Made by a program: the position numbers and the translations under genes. A stretch of DNA of 64,000 nt from contig CAJFVX010000052.1 of the NCBI GenBank assembly GCA_904420585.1, forward strand, positions 1-64,000, read 5' to 3'. The DNA comes from Candidatus Howiella intestinavium. Its GTDB lineage: Bacteria > Bacillota > Clostridia > Oscillospirales > Acutalibacteraceae. Below the pieces are notes generated by a model. The model had not been told where the DNA came from and searched no databases. It saw only the letters and a list, made by a program, of their open reading frames with translations. Shown piece after piece: positions 24,895-33,266 of the stretch. Each line of letters starts with the position of its first letter. Position 1 is the stretch's first letter.

Positions 24895-24918
24895 ACCCGC
24901 CCAAAGCAGGCGGGTTTT
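24893..24918 (+). terminator. Terminator of the XRE gene
   Basis: AAACCCGCC pairs with GGCGGGTTT around CAAAGCA and runs into TTTT, starting at the stop codon. Confidence 0.85.
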
Positions 24919-24933
24919 GTGTTAGATAACCGC

Positions 24934-24962
24934 AAAAAAGGCCCGCCGGGTTCGGCGGGCCT
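24934..24962 (-). terminator. Terminator of the ECF transporter gene
   Basis: On the minus strand AGGCCCGCCG pairs with CGGCGGGCCT and is followed by six T. It closes the ECF S component transcript 14 bp after its stop. Confidence 0.85.
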
Positions 24963-24975
24963 CATATATACGTAT

Positions 24976-25617
24976 TTATACCCTTCCCTTGGACACGGCC
25001 CGGGCGATTTGATAGATGCCGGGAGCCAGCACAAGGTTGACCAAAAACTCCACGATAAAGTTGACCCCGGCGCAGCCGATGATGAGGAAGTAAATCACCG
25101 TCGTCCCCTCGGCCACAAAGTTGGCGGTCAGCACGTCGGACAGGGTCAAAGCGCCCAGGATAAACAGGCCGGTGTTGACAATGGGCGCGGCGGCCGCAGC
25201 CATAAAGGTGCCGGCAATTTTCAAACCGTCCCGTCCATGCCCGGCCGGCTTCTTATTGGCCGCATTTTTAAACAGCTTGTAAATGAGAGCCGCAATATAC
25301 CCCGCAGCCGTGGCCTTCACAAGGCAGATAAGGGGTGTGATAATAGCCCCCTTGACCCCCGAGGTAAGCAGGATAAAGGTAAAGGGATCCGCCCCTGTCA
25401 GGCCGTTTATCAGGGTGATAACGCCGAAAACCAACCCCAGCACAGCGCCGGAAGCCGGCCCCATGATAATGCCGCCGATAACGATGGGCACCAGAACCAG
25501 GCTGAAGCTCACCGGCCCAATCTTTACGGCGCCGCCCACCAGCTGTACCACCACAACAATGGCGGCAAAAATCGCCGTGCGGGTCAGCCACAGGGTCTTT
25601 TCTCTTGCTGTAGACAT
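24976..25617 (-). CDS. ECF transporter S component
   Basis: 213 residues, six hydrophobic segments. The start MSTAREKTLWLTRTAIFAAI and segments ALVFGVITLINGL-like and MGPASGAVLGLVFG match vitamin-specific S components of energy-coupling factor transporters, which bind a vitamin and use a shared EcfA/EcfT module. Length fits. The exact vitamin is not decided by sequence; the adjacent coaX makes pantothenate one option, but that is only neighbourhood. ATG 25617 follows CAGGAGGAATGGAAT. It is a single gene with a strong promoter and about 175-nt leader. Confidence 0.8.
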   Translation of the reverse strand: MSTAREKTLWLTRTAIFAAIVVVVQLVGGAVKIGPVSFSLVLVPIVIGGIIMGPASGAVLGLVFGVITLINGLTGADPFTFILLTSGVKGAIITPLICLVKATAAGYIAALIYKLFKNAANKKPAGHGRDGLKIAGTFMAAAAAPIVNTGLFILGALTLSDVLTANFVAEGTTVIYFLIIGCAGVNFIVEFLVNLVLAPGIYQIARAVSKGRV

Positions 25618-25822
25618 ATTCCATTCCTCCTGATGCTGTTCGTTTTTTGCCGCAGGCATCCCATCCAACCGTTATTTTCCCCCGCCTGCCGGCCCAAGGG
25701 GTCCGGCGGCGTAAGAAGGGTTGCAGAAAAGCCCGCGCCTTTTTCCGATACAGCTCATGTTATTACAGGGGAAACAAATCCTCCTGCCCCTTCATTATAC
25801 ATAGTCTGTTCACAAAAGGCAA
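25618..25822 (-). promoter_or_regulatory. Promoter and structured leader of the ECF gene
   Basis: On the minus strand TTGCCT (25817-25822) and TATAAT (25794-25799) are 17 nt apart, a near-ideal promoter. The transcript start is near 25787, giving a leader of about 170 nt. Within it CGCCGCCGG pairs with CCGGCAGGCG (about 25672-25710), while a later GCCTGCGGC can pair with the same GCCGGCAGGC, so two exclusive stems are possible. I recognise no known riboswitch class. S component genes are often riboswitch-controlled. Confidence 0.6.
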
Positions 25823-25888
25823 CGCAAAACAAAAAGGAAACCAGAAAAGATAAACGAATATTTCCGACAGGAATTATGCACATAAACG

Positions 25889-25920
25889 AAAAATCCCCCT
25901 CCGACCGCAGCCAGAGGGGG
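25889..25920 (-). terminator. Terminator of the rpsF-ssb-rpsR operon
   Basis: On the minus strand CCCCCTC pairs with GAGGGGG around an 11-nt loop, followed by ATTTTT, 25 bp past the rpsR stop. Confidence 0.85.
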
Positions 25921-25945
25921 AAAATCTGTAAAGCCAAAGGCCAGC

Positions 25946-26185
25946 TTAGTCGCTGACGTAGGGCAGCAGGGCGATGTGCCGGGCGCGCTTGATGGCCACG
26001 GTCAGCTCACGCTGATGCCGGGCGCAGGTGCCGGTCACGCGGCGGGGCAGAATCTTGGCCCGCTCGGAAATGAACTTACGCAGACGGGCGACATCCTTGT
26101 AATCGATGGTTTCCACCCGGTCGACACAGAAATGGCATACCTTTTTCCGGCCCTTACGGCGGGCAGGACGATCATTTCTTTCCAC
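25946..26185 (-). CDS. rpsR: Ribosomal protein S18
   Basis: 79 residues, basic. It has a zinc-binding form with CHFC at about 17-20 and a further Cys/His in TCARHQRE, and the family core [14 protein letters not shown] and [13 protein letters not shown]. It binds the 30S platform next to S6. The gene ends the rpsF-ssb-rpsR operon, an arrangement universal in Firmicutes. The ATG at 26185 follows AGGAGGTTATGAAAAG. Confidence 0.97.
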   Translation of the reverse strand: MERNDRPARRKGRKKVCHFCVDRVETIDYKDVARLRKFISERAKILPRRVTGTCARHQRELTVAIKRARHIALLPYVSD

Positions 26186-26254
26186 TTTTCATAACCTCCT
26201 TGCAGACCCGCGGGGTAAAACCGGCGGGTGGGTCGTTATTGATTGTACGCTTTT

Positions 26255-26719
26255 TTAGAAGGGCAGGTCGTCATCCCCGGCCAGCTCGGCGAAATCGCCG
26301 GTATCGGTGTTGGAGTAGGAGGGAGCCGCCTGGGGCGCGGGCGCATTGCCCGGGCCGGGCTGGGCGTAACCGCCGCCATAGCCGCCGTTTCCGCCGTCCC
26401 GTCTGGGCTCGGCGAAGTGGACGTTGTTGGCCACCACTTCTACAGCCGTGCGGTTGTTGCCTTCCTTATCCTGATACCGCCGGGACTGGATGGAGCCGTC
26501 CACCGCCACCAGCTGGCCCTTTTTGAACCACTTGGAGACGAATTCGGCCGTCTGCCGCCAGGCCACGACGTTGATAAAGTCGGTCTGCTTCTCCTCGCCG
26601 GCGCGGCTGTACCGCCGGTCAACCGCCAGGGTAAAGCTGGTCACCGGGATGTTGGACTGGGTATAACGCAGTTCGGGGTCGGCGGTGAGCCGTCCCATCA
26701 AAGCGACTACATTCAGCAT
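26255..26719 (-). CDS. ssb: Single-stranded DNA-binding protein
   Basis: 154 residues. The OB-fold (about 1-105; MLNVVALMGRLTADPELRYT, then DFINVVAWRQTAEFVSKWFKKG as a segment) is followed by a Gly/Pro/Gln-rich linker and the acidic tip DDDLPF that recruits replication and repair partners. ATG 26719 follows GGGAGGCTGGCAGT. It coats single-stranded DNA in replication and repair. It lies between the two ribosomal genes, with 14 and 69 bp gaps. Confidence 0.96.
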   Translation of the reverse strand: MLNVVALMGRLTADPELRYTQSNIPVTSFTLAVDRRYSRAGEEKQTDFINVVAWRQTAEFVSKWFKKGQLVAVDGSIQSRRYQDKEGNNRTAVEVVANNVHFAEPRRDGGNGGYGGGYAQPGPGNAPAPQAAPSYSNTDTGDFAELAGDDDLPF

Positions 26720-26733
26720 ACTGCCAGCCTCCC

Positions 26734-27024
26734 TTACGCTTCCTTCTTCACAATCAGGCTGCGAAGAACGCCGTCGGTGATCTTGGACACACGATCCAAC
26801 TCGGCGGGGAACGCGGGGCCGCTCTCGAAGTTCATCAGAACGTAGTGGCCCTCGGCTTCGTCGTTGATAAGGTAGGCCAAGCGGCGCTTGCCCCACACGT
26901 CGACGCCTTCCAGCGTAGCGTTTTCCTCGATGAGGGCCTTGAACTTGTTGGTCAGGGCCTCGACGGCTTCATCCCCGTCCTTCAGCGAGAAAATCATCAC
27001 GACCTCGTACTTGCTCGTTACCAT
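26734..27024 (-). CDS. rpsF: Ribosomal protein S6
   Basis: 96 residues. The ferredoxin-like S6 pattern is clear: VTSKYEVVMIFSLKDGDEAV, then WGKRRLAYLINDEAEGHYVL and FNFES-type strand. It pairs with S18 in the 30S platform. ATG 27024 follows AAAGGAGG with 8-nt spacing. It is the first gene of the operon. Firmicute rpsF leaders often carry an S6:S18 binding RNA; I did not see a convincing one in the 190 bp upstream. Confidence 0.96.
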   Translation of the reverse strand: MVTSKYEVVMIFSLKDGDEAVEALTNKFKALIEENATLEGVDVWGKRRLAYLINDEAEGHYVLMNFESGPAFPAELDRVSKITDGVLRSLIVKKEA

Positions 27025-27220
27025 GAAAAGCACCTCCTTTTGGACTTTTGGCCCCGTATCTCTCGGGGCAAGGAGCTATGGACAACTTTCGGTCAATAGC
27101 GAAAAATATTATAGCACCCCCGTCGGGTGAAGTCAACCGTTTTTCTCCCGTCCCGCCTTGATTTTTTCGGGTTTAGCGGCTACAATAGACCTGAAATACC
27201 AAGACGGGGAGAGGATGCAG

Positions 27221-27988
27221 ATGCTGCTTACCATCGACATTGGCAATACCAATATAACTTTGGGCGTATACGAAGGCAAGACCCTGAAAATGCTGGCCCG
27301 CATGGCCACCGAGCACCACCGCACGGCCGACCAGTACGCCGTGGAGCTGCGGGATATCCTGGACATCAACGGCCTGCCCTTTAATCTGGTGGACGGCGCC
27401 ATCATCAGTTCGGTGGTGCCCCATGTGGGAGCGGTTATCAAGGAGGCGGTGGAGAAGCTCTGCGGGGTCTCGGTGCTGGTGCTGGGGCCGGGGGTCAAAA
27501 CCGGATTAAACATCAAAATCGACAATCCGGCCCAGCTGGGGGCGGACTTGGCCGCCGGGGCCGTGGCTGCCCTGGCTATCTGCAAGCCCCCCTGCATCGT
27601 GGTGGATTTGGGTACAGCCACCACCATCAGCGTGCTGGATAAGCAGGGCGTGTTCCTGGGGGGCGCCATCGCCGCCGGCATCGGCATCACCCTGGAAGCC
27701 CTGGCCACCCGTACCGCCCAGCTGCCGGCCATCCACCTGGAGGCGCCGGGCAAGGTCATCGGCAGCAATACGGTGGATTGTATGCAGTCCGGCCTGGTCA
27801 TCGGCGCCGCCGCCATGGTGGACGGCATGATCGACCGCATCAACGAGGAGCTGGGGGAGGAAGCGGCGGTCATCGCCACCGGCGGCCTGGCCCGGGAGGT
27901 AGTGGCTGTCTGCCGGCGGGAAATCCGGCTGGAGGAAAACCTGCTGCTGGAGGGTCTGCGGCTGATTTACGAGAAAAACAAGCGGTAG
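27221..27988 (+). CDS. coaX: Type III pantothenate kinase
   Basis: 255 residues. The ASKHA-fold phosphate motifs are present: DIGNTNITLGVY at the N-terminus, VDLGTATTI near 125 and ATGGLA near 220. It phosphorylates pantothenate, the first step of coenzyme A synthesis, in the cytoplasm. ATG 27221 has good spacing from GGGAGAGG, while an ATG two codons earlier is too close. It is monocistronic, transcribed away from the rpsF operon and followed by a strong terminator. Confidence 0.93.
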   Translation: MLLTIDIGNTNITLGVYEGKTLKMLARMATEHHRTADQYAVELRDILDINGLPFNLVDGAIISSVVPHVGAVIKEAVEKLCGVSVLVLGPGVKTGLNIKIDNPAQLGADLAAGAVAALAICKPPCIVVDLGTATTISVLDKQGVFLGGAIAAGIGITLEALATRTAQLPAIHLEAPGKVIGSNTVDCMQSGLVIGAAAMVDGMIDRINEELGEEAAVIATGGLAREVVAVCRREIRLEENLLLEGLRLIYEKNKR

Positions 27989-28016
27989 CCATCTGCAGCC
28001 GAATCGGCAAAGCGCC

Positions 28017-28058
28017 AAACCGTCTGTCATGGGAAAGACCATGGCAGACGGTTTTCCT
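28017..28058. terminator. Terminator after coaX
   Basis: AAACCGTCTGTCATGG pairs with CCATGGCAGACGGTTT around GAAAGA, followed on the plus strand by TCCTTTAT. The stem is long and A/T-flanked on both sides, so it may stop transcripts from both strands. Confidence 0.9.
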
Positions 28059-28066
28059 TTATCCAT

Positions 28067-28096
28067 AAAAACCACGGGCGGCCTTTCTGGCCGCCC
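28067..28096 (-). terminator. Terminator of the dehydrogenase-isomerase operon
   Basis: On the minus strand GGGCGGCC pairs with GGCCGCCC around AGAAA, followed by GTGGTTTTTA, 19 bp after the stop of the last operon gene. Confidence 0.8.
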
Positions 28097-28114
28097 GCCG
28101 CATAATAGAATAAA

Positions 28115-29161
28115 CTAGATGTGCACCTTGACCGAATGATGGCTTTCGGCCGACTGGAAGGCGGCTTCCACCACCTGCATGACCCGGCGCAGCTCCTCGT
28201 GCTTGACGATGAGTTCTTCCTTGCCCTCGATGACGGCGGCCACATTCCGGTAGAAGTCGGCCCAGTCGCCTTCCACCTTGGGCAGGGGCAGCTCGCTGAG
28301 GGTCTCCTTGGGACGGGGGGCCATGGTGCGGGTGGGGCCGGCCTTGGTCTGGACGACCTCCGGCTCCCATTCCATAGCTTCCTGGGTGGAGTGGACCACG
28401 CAGCCGTTGCAGTCCCAGTCTTTGAGCAGCAGGGAACCCTCCATGCCGTTGACATACCAGCGGGGCTTGGGGCTCAGACAGTAGGTGCCCACCTCAACCT
28501 GGACGTTCAGACCGTCCTCAAATTCCAACTCCAGCTTGAAATAGTCGTCCACCTCAGGGGTGCGCACCGAATCCATGTGACACCATACGTCCACAATAGG
28601 CGCTTTATGCATATAGAGGATCTGGTCGATAAGATGGATGCCCCAGTCCAGCAGCATGCCGCCGCCGGCCACTTTGTAGGCCCTCCAGCCGTGCATGACG
28701 CCGCTGGCCCCGTGAACGCAGTTTTCGATGGTGTAGGGCTTGCCCACCATGCCGTCCTCGATGGCCTTCTTGACCACTAAGAAGTCGGTATCCCACCGGC
28801 GGTTCTGGTGGACGGTAAAGACCTTGCCGCAGCGGTTGGCCGTGGCGATCATGTCGTCCAGCTCGGCCACGCTCATGGCCACCGGCTTTTCGCAGACCAC
28901 ATGATAGCCCGCCTCCAGGGCGGCCACGGTCAAATCCCGATGGAAGTTGTTGGGGGTAGCTACCAGGACCATGTCGAACATGTGGGAACCCAAAAAGTCC
29001 TCCAGGGTGGAAAAGCCCTTGAGGCCTTTTTCCTCAGCCGCCTTGACCCGCTGGGGGTCAATATCATAGGCCGCCACGGCCTCCATGCAGCCTGTGCGGG
29101 CATAGTTGCTGTGGTGGTACCCGGCCATGCCGCCGTACCCGATGATACCTACTTTAATCAT
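28115..29161 (-). CDS. Gfo/Idh/MocA family oxidoreductase (second)
   Basis: 348 residues. The N-terminal Rossmann fold has VGIIGYGGMAG, and VCEKPVAM near 95 carries the EKP motif of this family; the C-terminal alpha/beta domain includes the HLIDQILYMH segment. It should oxidise or reduce a sugar or polyol with NAD(P). ATG 29161 follows GGAGTGAAGGAC. It is last in a four-gene minus-strand cluster with two TIM-barrel isomerases and a second dehydrogenase. The substrate cannot be named. Confidence 0.85.
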   Translation of the reverse strand: MIKVGIIGYGGMAGYHHSNYARTGCMEAVAAYDIDPQRVKAAEEKGLKGFSTLEDFLGSHMFDMVLVATPNNFHRDLTVAALEAGYHVVCEKPVAMSVAELDDMIATANRCGKVFTVHQNRRWDTDFLVVKKAIEDGMVGKPYTIENCVHGASGVMHGWRAYKVAGGGMLLDWGIHLIDQILYMHKAPIVDVWCHMDSVRTPEVDDYFKLELEFEDGLNVQVEVGTYCLSPKPRWYVNGMEGSLLLKDWDCNGCVVHSTQEAMEWEPEVVQTKAGPTRTMAPRPKETLSELPLPKVEGDWADFYRNVAAVIEGKEELIVKHEELRRVMQVVEAAFQSAESHHSVKVHI

Positions 29162-29302
29162 GTCCTTCACTCCAGTGTTTCAAATTCCTATGAGCGGATT
29201 TAAAGGAAAAGGGAAAATCCGCCAAAATAAGTATACGGGCCGCCGCGCAAAAAGTCAACGGCGGCCCGCAGATACAGGAGGGCAAATGAAAATATTTTAA
29301 GC

Positions 29303-30265
29303 TTAGGCCCACCACATGGCGCCGGGAGTCTCTTCGATGATGACCTCTTTTAAGAAGGCAACCGCCTTCTCCAGGCCTTCCCGGGGGGACATGAGGCCGT
29401 CCTCGTGCTCGATGCTGACGGCGTCGTCATAACCCACCGTGCGCAGCATGCTGATGATATCCTTCCACTTCTTGTAGTCGTTGCCGTAGCCCACCGTGCG
29501 GAAGCTCCAGCTCCGGCCGAGAATATCGTCATACCGCTTGGTATCCAGCACGCCGTTCTTGGCGCAGTTGGCCGGGTCGATGCGGGTATCCTTGGCGTGG
29601 AAGTGGTAGACGGCGTCGCCCAGGTAGCGGATGGCCTCCACCGGGTCGATGCCCTGCCACAGCAGATGGCTGGGGTCCACGTTGGCGCCCAGGATGTCGC
29701 CCACGGCCGCCCGCAGCTTGAGGCAGGTCTCGGGGTTGTAGACGCAGAAGCCGGGATGCATCTCGAAGGCGATTTTCTGGATGCCGTGGGATTTGGCCAC
29801 CTCGGCCGTCTTCTGCCAGTAGTCGATAAGGATCTCCCACTGATAGTCCAGGATTTTCAGGAAGTCATCCGGCCAGGGGCAGGTGACCCAGTTGGGGTAC
29901 TTGGAACCCTCGCTGTCGCCGGGGCAGCCGGAGAAGCCGATCATCTTGGTGACCTCCAGTTCCTCGGCCAGTTCCATGGCCTGCATGAAGTCGTCGTGGT
30001 AGGCCTTGGCCACCTCCTTGTCGGGGTGCACCGGGTTGCCGTGGCAGCTGATGGCGCAGATGCCCATGTTGTTGTCGGCAAACAGCTTTTTGATTTCCTT
30101 GATTTTATCCGGATGTCCCACCAGTTCAGCGGGATTGAAGTGGCTTTTGCCGCAGGTGCCGCCGGCGCCCATCTCCATGGTCTGCACGCCGATGGAGGCG
30201 AGGTAGGGGACGGCTTCCTTTAAAGGCATAAAGCCCAAAACGGGATTGAATACGCCCAGTTTCAT
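29303..30265 (-). CDS. Xylose-isomerase-like TIM barrel (sugar epimerase)
   Basis: 320 residues. It fits the AP-endonuclease-2/sugar phosphate isomerase superfamily: metal-ligand segments FEMHPGFCVY near 170, NVDPSHLLWQG near 197, YHFHAKD near 225 and SIEHED near 290. Such enzymes bind a divalent metal and isomerise, epimerise or dehydrate sugars. The start is ATG at 30265, but the ribosome site is weak. Position suggests action on the product of the adjacent Gfo/Idh/MocA enzymes, for example a keto-sugar. Specific activity is unknown. Confidence 0.8.
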   Translation of the reverse strand: MKLGVFNPVLGFMPLKEAVPYLASIGVQTMEMGAGGTCGKSHFNPAELVGHPDKIKEIKKLFADNNMGICAISCHGNPVHPDKEVAKAYHDDFMQAMELAEELEVTKMIGFSGCPGDSEGSKYPNWVTCPWPDDFLKILDYQWEILIDYWQKTAEVAKSHGIQKIAFEMHPGFCVYNPETCLKLRAAVGDILGANVDPSHLLWQGIDPVEAIRYLGDAVYHFHAKDTRIDPANCAKNGVLDTKRYDDILGRSWSFRTVGYGNDYKKWKDIISMLRTVGYDDAVSIEHEDGLMSPREGLEKAVAFLKEVIIEETPGAMWWA

Positions 30266-30338
30266 CGTACATCACCATTTCTCCGCGCGCAATTTGCAGG
30301 AAAACCGGCCGCCGCGCGGTGCGGCCGGCATATTTTTG

Positions 30339-31082
30339 CTACAGGATAGCCTTCAGATACCCGGCGTTGACCGCCGCGCTGATGAGGCTGTCCACCGGAT
30401 AGGCCTCCTGCTCCACAATAAACTTGTCGGTGCCGAAGGAGCGGGCGGTTTCCACCACCGCCGGCATGTCGATGACGCCGTCGGGCAGATCCACACTGTT
30501 CTTGTCGGCGTCAATCTGCTTGAGGTGTACCAGCGCGCAGCGGCTGCCGTACTTCTTCATAAAGGGGATGCAGGCGCAGCCGGCGTGCTCGGCCCAGAAG
30601 ACGTCCAGTTCCATCTTGACGGTTTCGGGGTTGGTCTCCTCCATGAGCTTATCCAGCAGATAGGCCCCGTCGTCCACCTTCTGGAACTCGTGGCCGTGGT
30701 TGTGGTATCCGGTGAGGATGCCGGCCTTGCCGGCCACCTCGCCCACATGGTTGAGCACTTCGGCCACCTTGTGCACATCCTCCATGGTCTTTAACTCATA
30801 CCAGGGGCAGAGCATGTATTTGGCGCCGATGACCTGGTGGTATTCGATCTGCTCCTTCAGCTTTTCATCGTCACTGAGCAGGTCGAAGCCGGTGTGGGTG
30901 GCGTAGGCCGTAAGGCCCAGCCGGTCCAGATGTCCCTTCATCTCGGCTGCGGACAGGCCGCCGAAGCCGGCGAACTCCACCGCCGTGTACCCCATGCCGG
31001 CGATTTTCTCCAGGGTGCCCACATAATCCTTCTCCATGTGGTCCCGAACGGAATACAGCTGAATGGCAAATTCCTTGCGCAT
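30339..31082 (-). CDS. Second TIM-barrel sugar isomerase/epimerase
   Basis: 247 residues, same superfamily as its downstream neighbour but shorter. It has GYTAVEFAGFGG, a GYHNHGHEF metal-ligand segment near 125, LDVFWAEHAG near 160 and HLKQIDAD near 195. It likely isomerises or dehydrates a sugar or inositol derivative with a metal. The start ATG at 31082 follows AAGGAGCGG-like sequence within the dehydrogenase gene end, 13 bp from its stop. Paired TIM-barrel and Gfo/Idh/MocA genes occur in inositol and glycoside catabolism; which one applies here is unknown. Confidence 0.8.
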   Translation of the reverse strand: MRKEFAIQLYSVRDHMEKDYVGTLEKIAGMGYTAVEFAGFGGLSAAEMKGHLDRLGLTAYATHTGFDLLSDDEKLKEQIEYHQVIGAKYMLCPWYELKTMEDVHKVAEVLNHVGEVAGKAGILTGYHNHGHEFQKVDDGAYLLDKLMEETNPETVKMELDVFWAEHAGCACIPFMKKYGSRCALVHLKQIDADKNSVDLPDGVIDMPAVVETARSFGTDKFIVEQEAYPVDSLISAAVNAGYLKAIL

Positions 31083-31095
31083 ATCTATCCGCTCC

Positions 31096-32172
31096 TTAGA
31101 AATCGATCTGCTTGCCGGTGGCGGCAGACTTGTAGATGGCCTCCAGGATTTCGGTTACAACCAAGGCCTGTTCGGGCTTGACCAGGGGCTCCTTGTCGTT
31201 GAGGACGGCATCCAGCCACATGCGTGCTTCCAGCTCGGACTCGTTCATGTCGGCCCCGTCAAAGAAGGCCACGCCGCCGGCCCGCAGGTCGGGCTTCTGG
31301 ATATTCTGCCGGCCCAGGTCCACATAGTTCAACCGCAGGCCGTCCTTCATGTCGGCGCCGCCCTTGGTGCCGCACAGGGAGGTCTGGGCCTCGCCCACGT
31401 CCAGGGTGTTCAGAGCCCAGCTGGACTCCAGAATAATGGTGGCGCCGTTCTCCATCTGGATAAAGCCGAAGGCCGAATCCTCTACCGTGAACTCTTCGGG
31501 CTTCCAGTCGCCCCAGGGGTTGCCGGTTTCGGTCTGGTCGCCCAGCTTCTTGAAGACGGAGCCCTTAACCGACTTGACCTTGTAGTTGTCCATCATCCAG
31601 AGGGTCAGATCCAGCGCATGGGTGCCGATGTCGATGAGGGGGCCGCCGCCCTGCTTCTCCTCATCCAGGAAGACGCCCCAGGTGGGGACGCCCCGGCGGC
31701 GGAGGGCGTGGGCCTTGGCGAAGTAGATTTCACCCAGGTCGCCCCGCTCGCAGGCGGACTTTAAGTACATGCTGTCCTTGCGGAAGCGGTTCTGGTAGCC
31801 GATGGTCAGCTTGCGGCCGGTCTCCTTGGCGGCGGCCACCATGGCCCGGGCGTCGGCAGCCGTCTTGGCCATGGGCTTCTCGCACATGACGTCCTTGCCG
31901 GCCTTCATGGCGTCGATGGAGATGCAGGCGTGCTCCCGGTTAGGGGTCAGCACGTGGACGATCCGGATGGACTCGTCGGCCAGCAGCTCCTTATAATCGG
32001 TGTAGACCTTGGCGTCGGGGGTGCCGTACTCCTTGGCGGCCTTTTCGGCCCGCTCCTTGATGATGTCGCAGAAAGCGACCATTTCCACATTTTCAATTTT
32101 CTTCAGCGAGGGCATGTGCTTGCCGTTGGCGATGCCGCCGCAGCCGATGATACCAATCCTAACCTTTTCCAT
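31096..32172 (-). CDS. Gfo/Idh/MocA family oxidoreductase (first)
   Basis: 358 residues. Rossmann signature IGIIGCGGIANGKH, then MCEKPMAKTA near 95 and IDIGTHALDLTLW near 180 with the family His. It is the first gene of the cluster, so it probably defines its promoter; upstream (32173-32350) I see no convincing -35/-10 pair but an AT-rich stretch. It should use NAD(P) on a sugar or polyol. The two dehydrogenases are not close copies, so they likely act at different steps. Confidence 0.85.
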   Translation of the reverse strand: MEKVRIGIIGCGGIANGKHMPSLKKIENVEMVAFCDIIKERAEKAAKEYGTPDAKVYTDYKELLADESIRIVHVLTPNREHACISIDAMKAGKDVMCEKPMAKTAADARAMVAAAKETGRKLTIGYQNRFRKDSMYLKSACERGDLGEIYFAKAHALRRRGVPTWGVFLDEEKQGGGPLIDIGTHALDLTLWMMDNYKVKSVKGSVFKKLGDQTETGNPWGDWKPEEFTVEDSAFGFIQMENGATIILESSWALNTLDVGEAQTSLCGTKGGADMKDGLRLNYVDLGRQNIQKPDLRAGGVAFFDGADMNESELEARMWLDAVLNDKEPLVKPEQALVVTEILEAIYKSAATGKQIDF

Positions 32173-32350
32173 ATGTATAACTCCATTCTCCGCGCGGTGA
32201 AATGAGGGGATACCCGCCGCCGGGCGCGCGGAAACCGGCGGGACAGTTGCAGAAGGCAGGCCGTCCCACCCTCTTAAAACACGTTTATTTTACCATATAC
32301 CCCATGAGTTTCAAGTCAAATTTTAGATATGTTTTGGACAGATTCTGCAC

Positions 32351-32383
32351 AAAAAAGTCCCGGCGGATGTCCCATCCGCCGGG
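32351..32383 (-). terminator. Terminator of the cyclophilin operon
   Basis: On the minus strand TCCCGGCGGATG pairs with CATCCGCCGGGA around GGA, then CTTTTTTG. It ends the three-gene cyclophilin transcript. Confidence 0.9.
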
Positions 32384-32412
32384 AAATCAAAATCATGCGT
32401 ATTTTTGAGGTG

Positions 32413-33225
32413 TTATCCCTCATAAGTGACCAGTTCCACGCTTTCCATAATGACGTCCTCCACCGGCTTAGCGCTGCTGTCGGTTTCCACGCCGGCGATG
32501 GCGTTCACTACATCCATGCCGTCGAACACCTGGCCGAATACAGTATGGCCGTCGCTGTTCACCTGGCCGTCCAGCCAATAAGCCCCACCGTGTTCTTCAT
32601 ACATTTCTATGGAATCTTGGCTCATAACCTGGGCGTAACCGCTGGCTTCCAGCTGTTCCGCCGTAACATCTGCGCCCTGTACGATAAAGAACTGGCTGCC
32701 GTTGGAATCGGGCTGGGCAGAATGAGCCATGGATAAGGCACCGGTAAAGTGCAAAAGGTTATCATTGAACTCATATTCAAAGCCTTCGCCCCAGATGCTC
32801 TCGCCGCCCATGCCGGTGCCCTCCGGGTCGCCGCCCTGGATCATGAAATCCTCAATGACTCGGTGGAAGGTCAGGCCATCATAGTACCCTTCATTGACCA
32901 GCGCTTTAAAATTGGTGACAGCGATAGGCGCATCCTCCGGGAAAAGACGGGCGCGGATATCGCCCATATTGGTGTGAAAAACAACGATTTCCTCGCCCAC
33001 CTCCGGCATTTCCAGCTGGAAGCCCAGTTTGTCGTCCGTCCGGGAGCCGTTGGAGCCGGGCTCGGTGTAGGCCGGCTTTTCGCCGTCGGCCGCGGTGGAG
33101 GCGGAAGCAGCGCCGGAAGAGGCCTTGGAGGCGTTTTGCGCAGTGGTGCTGCCGTCGTTGCAGCCGGCCGCCAGGACCAGAAGGGAGAGGGCCAGCAGGC
33201 CGCTGAGGATGCGGTTGATTTTCAT
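32413..33225 (-). CDS. Extracytoplasmic cyclophilin lipoprotein
   Basis: 270 residues. Signal with lipobox LAAGC (MKINRILSGLLALSLLVLAAGC, Cys near 22), then an Ala/Ser/Glu linker and a cyclophilin domain (about 80-265) with [14 protein letters not shown] and SQFFIVQG, the peptidyl-prolyl isomerase core. It would catalyse proline isomerisation of secreted proteins at the membrane surface. ATG 33225 follows AAAGGAC at a long 13-nt spacing, which is weak. It is the last gene after a cytoplasmic cyclophilin and a Cys-rich protein. Confidence 0.88.
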   Translation of the reverse strand: MKINRILSGLLALSLLVLAAGCNDGSTTAQNASKASSGAASASTAADGEKPAYTEPGSNGSRTDDKLGFQLEMPEVGEEIVVFHTNMGDIRARLFPEDAPIAVTNFKALVNEGYYDGLTFHRVIEDFMIQGGDPEGTGMGGESIWGEGFEYEFNDNLLHFTGALSMAHSAQPDSNGSQFFIVQGADVTAEQLEASGYAQVMSQDSIEMYEEHGGAYWLDGQVNSDGHTVFGQVFDGMDVVNAIAGVETDSSAKPVEDVIMESVELVTYEG

Positions 33226-33266
33226 GGTAGAAGTCACGTCCTTTATAGTATTGTATGCCGCAAAAT

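Noticed and set aside
28115..32172. C-glycoside deglycosidase (Dgp) operon
   Set aside because: Gfo/Idh/MocA and TIM-barrel genes fit in part, but the small DUF6379-type subunit is missing, so the name is not supported.
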